A stretch of DNA of 64,000 bases from Owenia fusiformis (lineage: Eukaryota; Annelida; Polychaeta; Sabellida; Oweniidae): positions 14,629,181 through 14,693,180 of the forward strand of contig CAIIXF020000010.1 in the NCBI GenBank assembly GCA_903813345.2, read 5' to 3'. Positions 59,575 through 64,000 of the stretch are shown piece by piece. The stretch's first letter is position 1; each line of letters starts with the position of its first letter. The notes below the pieces were generated by a model. It did no database searches, was not told the DNA's origin, and saw only the letters and a program-made list of their open reading frames with translations. Both the position numbers and the translations under genes were made by a program.

Positions 59575-61201
59575 AAAGAGAATGTCTGCCAACTCGCAAG
59601 GCGTATCAGTGGAGCCAGCTACTCCAACAAGAAGATCTGGGCAATTGAAGTGTCCCAAGGTGCCTTTGAGAAGTGATGACAGACAAAAGGAAAGGCCGGA
59701 GCAGCCAGTGGATTCCACACCTACTGGAGCAGTAACTCCAGAATCAATGAAGACTGTATGTAACTCCGGAGGTGAGGTGAAGAGTGTTTCACAGAGGGAA
59801 ACCATGCAGAAGGAAGTGATAGATACAAGTGAGGATGAGCATAGTCTGAGAAGTGAGTCATGTGGAAGTAAGGAAACCACAGAGTCTTTAGCGGAGAACC
59901 CGATGTCTCCCCAGCAGCCAATGGATTGCAGTGATTTGACAAAGAATGGAGTAGATGAAATGAAGAGACCATCTGCTGCTCAAGATAAGAGATGTGCACC
60001 TGAGGATGATGGAGTCCCAAGGAGAGACACTGAATTGGGAGAAGTAGGGGGGAGTTGTTCACTCCCAAAGTGGAGCAGAGTAGAACCTCGTAGTAATGTT
60101 GCTCAGGAGAAGCTAGTGGAGCATAAGATTATTCCATCGGAGCAATTACGAATGATGAAGGAGAAGAAGTCTGAAACCCCTCCTTCCAAAATAGTGATGA
60201 CTGATCAGAGAATTAAGAAGGCGCAAGAACCAATACATGGAGAAAAGTTGAAAGGAAGCTCTGGTGAGAAGACTGAAGAAAAGTGTCAACTTATCAATAA
60301 AAAGAAGGAAGAAAACAGAAAGAGGAGAGAAAACAGAAGAAACTCAGAGCAATGGAAGTTAATTGACTGCATGGTACAGCAAGCGTCTAAATGTTTTGGA
60401 TGCAGGGCAATGATAGATGAGCAACATAAGAGCAAAGAGACGCCAAGAAAATCAAGAAAGAGATCAGAGGAGTTGAAAGGAGTCAAAAGTAAAGAAGAGA
60501 AGAATAAAGAGATGGCTCCGGAGCACAAAGGAGAAACAAATAAGAAGATAATGGCAAATGTGAAAGTGTGTGGTAGTCCAGTGAAGTTTCTTGTGGAGTC
60601 AGAATCTGCTGATACCATTCTTTCCATTGAGAGTTTTCAAAAGATGCATCCTTCCTGCAAACCGAGAATGAGACTGCCAGATAAGGTTCTTTTTCAAGCA
60701 GATGGCACTCCAATAGCAGTGTTAGGCGTGTTTACGGGAGACGTAGAAGTGGATGGCCTCCACACAACTTTGGATGTGACTGTTGCACAAGTCAACCATG
60801 AAGGAATACTAGGATCACAGTTTATGAGAAAGAGTGGAGCTGTACTTGATTTCCACTCCCTGGAGAATGGTTTCGAAGGGAAACCCACAGAAACCATTGC
60901 TAGTATAGAGGCCATTGGTACAGATGATGATGGACAAGTTGAGTGTGTAGTGGTTCCTAATCAGCAGAAGTTGGATGGTCATGGTAATACAGTTAAGGTG
61001 AATGGCCTAATTGAGTTTAAAAAGAAGAAATCCAGACAGAATCAAGAACATGTTGAAGTGATATGTACCGTGGAGGAAAATACAAGAATCAATAGTCCTG
61101 AGTTGAAGTCGAAGGACTTTCATGGAGCTCAAAGTCAGGGTCAGGGGAAAGCAGCAGGCACTGTCGGAGGACCTAGCCAGGAACTTGGAGTCTGGATTTA
61201 A
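59575..61201 (+). CDS. LTR element reading frame with degenerate retropepsin-like domain
   Basis: About 540 open codons. The first 300 residues are hydrophilic, with Ser/Glu/Lys-rich low complexity. A Lys/Arg-rich stretch and a Cys pair (KCFGCRAM) follow, then an aspartyl-protease-like fold (60560-60870): VKFLVESESADTILSIES, LDVTVAQVNHEGILGSQFMR and SGAVLDFHS. The usual D-T/S-G active site reads E-S-E, so the enzyme is probably inactive or the fold is reused. The frame ends at TAA 61199-61201, with no RT downstream. Confidence 0.6.
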
Positions 61202-61740
61202 GTCAAGACATTGTAGAAGAAGAAGGAGAGTAGCACAGAGAAAGAAAACTGAAAGCAGTTCCTTTGTCAGGGAATCCCCAGAAAGAGAAATGGGACAAAA
61301 AAGAAGTTCAACATGTTGGAATGGATCAAAGAAGTATCCGAGATTAGGAAAAGGAGAAAAGCTGTGCTCAAGAAGTTATGAAGAAGATTGGAGATCAAGC
61401 AGTCCGATGCGCCAGAGAGAAGCTGAGAAGTGTCAGTGCTCAAGGAGTAATCAAAAAGATAAGGCGGATTCAGATGAGACTAGAAGTTGGAGGAGGAAAG
61501 CAGTTCCTATGGAGCGTTCCAGAGGAGGAGAAGTTGCAGTGAGGAGTATTGGGAGTTGGAGGAGTAGGAGTACCTTGGCAGGAACACTCGCCTCCGCTCC
61601 TATCCAGTTGTGAGGAGATCGTAGTTTAGGAGCATGGAGTTTGGAACATTTAAATAAGGACAATCGTATAAGTTATGTTATTGTGTTGTATAGCGTCTAG
61701 AGTTCTTTGTGCGAGGGCGCACAAACTAAGTAGGGGGGTA
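61202..61740 (+). other. Interior of the LTR element between last frame and right LTR
   Basis: Purine-rich, with overlapping open frames of up to 163 codons (61122-61613) made of Lys, Arg, Glu and Ser; I recognise no domain. It ends in the polypurine tract AGTAGGGGGGTA (61729-61740). Confidence 0.5.
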
Positions 61741-63317
61741 TGTGGGAATTTTGAGGAAACTCCCACTGTGTTTTATTAGCATTATTGGCGTTTAATTGTG
61801 AGATTTTTATGATGATTTGGACTTGTTGAATTGATGTAATTATGGAGTAAAAGTGCAAACATTTGGTGCTACTGACGTTCGCTAATTGATTAGTGTACCG
61901 GAAGTTGTAATGGGATAGCCATGGAGAATCCATAGAAATGACGTGACGCGATGTATTGATGTATTGAGCAATTGATAGACCCCTCTCGGTGAATTGGTAC
62001 ATGCGTTCAAGATGGCTGACGGCATGCAGAAGATGTAATCGCTCCTGGAAAAGTGGATATTGTGGCATCTAGAGACTGAGTTAAGTCAATTAAAGTGTTC
62101 AAGCAGATGTGTTACGTTGTTGAGCAATACTAGAAGAAGTCTTGCGAGACCTATTGGAGGTTGAAGGCAGGAATTTGCTGATGAAAAGTTCGTGACAACT
62201 TTGATGTAAGTGTTGACCTACATTTGTAGAATCATCCGTTAGATACATTCCAGGCAGTTGAGATATATAGTGACGATTATTGGGGAAAAGTAGAACATTG
62301 TTTCGTTCTTTTTGGCGTGTGCTTATGTTGCTGAGTGATTCAGAAGCGAGATTAACCCCCCCCCCCCCCTTGTAAGCTGTTGCATTGTGCCGTGGTCACG
62401 TGATCAGTCACGTGATTGGGTCCTAGTTGTTACGTCAGCCAGTGATAGGTCGTTGTGGTCAAAGGAGCAATCCTGGGTTAAGAATTATTCATAACCCAAG
62501 GAAGCCTCCCGGGTATCAAGCGATCTTGATCAAACCCTCAGAAGACACTCAGGAGAGGAGCTGTGAGAGCCCAGAGTAGAGGAGATCTTGTGAAGTAGAG
62601 TTCTTGAGAGTAGCCGTGAAGAGAAGAAATACCCGGAGCGGAGTGAGAGTCCGGAGCAGTAGACGAGGAGACAGTCCTCCTGGAGAAGAGGAGTAGTAGT
62701 GAAGAGAAGACGTTACCTGGAGTGAGAGTCCAGAAGCCGGAGTGAGAGTCCGGAGAAGTGGAAGAGTTACTTGGAGAAGAAGAGTAGAAGTACCTGGAGT
62801 GAGAGTCCAGAAGCCGGAGTGAGAGTCCGGAGAAGCAGAGAAGAAGTCCTCCTGGAGTTGGAGCAGAAGTCCTCCCGGAGTTGGAGAAGTGAAGTATCCC
62901 GGAGTTGGAGAATTCCTCCTGGAGAAGTGAAGTATCCCGGAGTTGGAGAATCCCTCCTGGAGAAGTGGAGTAGAAGTTAGCCAGAGCTTTGAGAGCTGGA
63001 GAAGAGGAGAAGATTGAGAGAGAGATAGAGTCACGCTACCGCAAGTGGAGATCAGAGGAGAGAGAGAGAGAGTTACACTACCATAATTAGAGACAATCAG
63101 AGATAATCAGAGACATTTGTGATTTGGAGTGATTTTGGAGATAATTGGAGCTAAAAGAGACATTTTGTTATTTTACTGTAATATTTGTTGTTAATATATG
63201 TGATAAACGTTAATCCATTCTTGTGTGTTTCTTATCGACTGTACCTCCAGACCACCAAACCAGGTCTGGGCCCACAAGAGTAAAGTAGTAGTTTCTAGAT
63301 CGGCGAGAGTTCCGACA
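61741..63317 (+). repeat. Right LTR (about 1.58 kb)
   Basis: Begins TGTGGGAATTTTGAGGAAAC immediately after the polypurine tract and ends CCGACA before the ATAT duplication. It includes a C11 homopolymer (62350-62360), a purine-rich tandem block (62540-63010) and TTAATATATGTGATAAACGT near the end. It is long for an LTR. Confidence 0.72.
62540..63075. repeat. Purine-rich degenerate tandem block inside the LTR
   Basis: Repeats of GGAGTGAGAGTCCGGAGAAG, CTGGAGTGAGAGTCCAGAAG, CCCGGAGTTGGAGAA and TCCTCCTGGAGAAG. The strand is strongly purine-biased, so it may form triplex or unusual structures. Open frames of 70-160 codons on both strands are by-products. Confidence 0.8.
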
Positions 63318-64000
63318 ATATATTTATGTCAGACCATCTACAGTATTTTTACCAACAAAACAAAACTGCCTTTCAACCCATGTATATAATATTTCTTGTG
63401 ACATTGATTATATCACATTTATTGTCTCATTTAATAAGACTAATAGGATAGTTTCTAAATAGCAGAAAAACAATGAAATCTAGTGCTGCCATCTTTTATT
63501 CAGCTTTTAATTTGGGCTAGATTTCCATTCACTTACATGCTAAAATCTTGGAAAAGTGGCTTAATTTCATGATTTATCAAAGAGTGTTAGTTGAATCTGT
63601 ATAAAACTTGAATGATATACCACATGATGGCCCTGTTTATGTACATGTTGTGATTAAACATGCAAATGTTGGTTGACATACAAATAATCCAAGGTTTTAA
63701 AGAATTTTAGCATTGCATCATGGAGATTTGGCCCAAGTTTTTTTAAATTGTCATAGAAAATTATTCAAATTACATAACTGTCAAAGCTATTATCGGAGAA
63801 AACATTTCACTGAATTCAAATATGCCATTTAAGAGAAGGTAATGGAAGTCAATAGAGGTTTAATATGCAAATCTCACGAAAAACGAGGTTTAGAGAGATT
63901 TCAAAAGCTATATGGAAACTATACTATTGATCAGAACAATATTTAATAGCATCACTTGGTACAAATATTTAACAACTTAATTGAAGCAAACATTTCCATG
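63318..64000. repeat. Segment resembling the GPCR 3' flank
   Basis: TTTTTACCAACAA, AAAACTGCC, TTCTTGTGACATTGATTATA, TCACATTTATTGTCTCATTT and AATAAGAC at 63340-63440 parallel 56660-56790. ATATTTAACAACTTAATTGA near 63970 parallels 56816-56840. The middle 0.5 kb has no counterpart. It may be a decayed segmental duplication or a low-copy repeat. No coding sequence seen. Confidence 0.6.

Larger units (their letters stand above)
57833..63317 (+). mobile_element. LTR retrotransposon remnant, pol-less, with nested LINE
   Basis: A 48-bp left LTR remnant (57833-57880, TGTGGGAATTTTGAGGAAAC onward) is repeated at the start of a long right LTR (61741-63317, TGT...ACA). ATAT flanks both outer ends (57829-57832 and 63318-63321), a probable 4-bp target duplication. 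A purine run AGTAGGGGGGTA directly precedes the right LTR as polypurine tract. The internal part encodes gag/protease-like frames interrupted by a LINE. No reverse transcriptase, RNase H or integrase is visible in about 2.5 kb of host-element interior, so it is non-autonomous or internally deleted. Confidence 0.78.

Noticed and set aside
59527-60913. Minus-strand frames of 73-117 codons within the LTR element
   Set aside because: Antisense shadows of a purine-rich coding strand, with Ser/Leu-rich meaningless translations.
62549-63034. 161-codon minus-strand frame and 69-codon plus-strand frame in the right LTR
   Set aside because: Both derive from the low-complexity tandem block and are open only because of purine/pyrimidine bias.
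1-64000. tRNA, rRNA or other structured RNA genes
   Set aside because: I looked for tRNA A/B boxes and rRNA-like conserved words by eye and saw none convincing. A covariance-model scan would be needed to exclude small ones.

Overview
This is animal nuclear DNA: AT-rich, with split genes, GT/AG introns and very many transposable elements. The gene families and repeat style (secreted PAN, EGF and farnesoic-acid-methyltransferase-like domains, Ngaro-type retroelements, tandem-repeat-cored dispersed elements) suggest a lophotrochozoan, most likely a marine mollusc such as a bivalve. The species cannot be named from the sequence alone.

The backbone is one + strand gene, an OTUD7/Cezanne-type deubiquitinase, whose nine coding exons run from 7082 to 48836. 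All exon phases agree and the spliced frame gives about 1039 residues: a UBA-like N-terminus, an OTU catalytic domain (Cys300, His472) and two A20-type zinc fingers. Upstream (1-7027) there is no convincing gene, but there is a 2.6 kb, 32-bp minisatellite. Intron 3 holds a large foldback repeat and a 5'-truncated LINE. Intron 4 is filled by a 2.6 kb element with a tandem ~136-150 bp core. Intron 5 carries a TA-flanked MITE.

Intron 6 (about 22 kb) contains three antisense tandem paralogues for secreted proteins with the Methyltransf_FA-type domain: a two-domain gene (45331-39853), a frameshifted copy (35003-34266) and a PAN+EGF+FAMeT gene (33353-24714). The last one carries an apparently intact Ngaro-like tyrosine-recombinase retrotransposon (25559-29983) in an intron. 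Several copies of a structurally conserved family of hairpin-headed repeats lie between these genes.

Downstream of OTUD7 are the last three exons of a minus-strand PLP-dependent threonine/serine-dehydratase-like enzyme (53617-51579). A single-exon rhodopsin-class GPCR (55280-56248) lies on the opposite strand, probably inside an upstream intron of that enzyme gene. Next comes an LTR retrotransposon remnant (57833-63317) with a gag/protease-like reading frame but no visible reverse transcriptase or integrase. A LINE has inserted into it with a clean 12-bp target duplication. The last 0.7 kb resembles the 3' flank of the GPCR.

The most unusual features are the shared architecture of the hairpin-headed elements, the antisense secreted-gene cluster inside the deubiquitinase intron, and the readable record of nested insertions.
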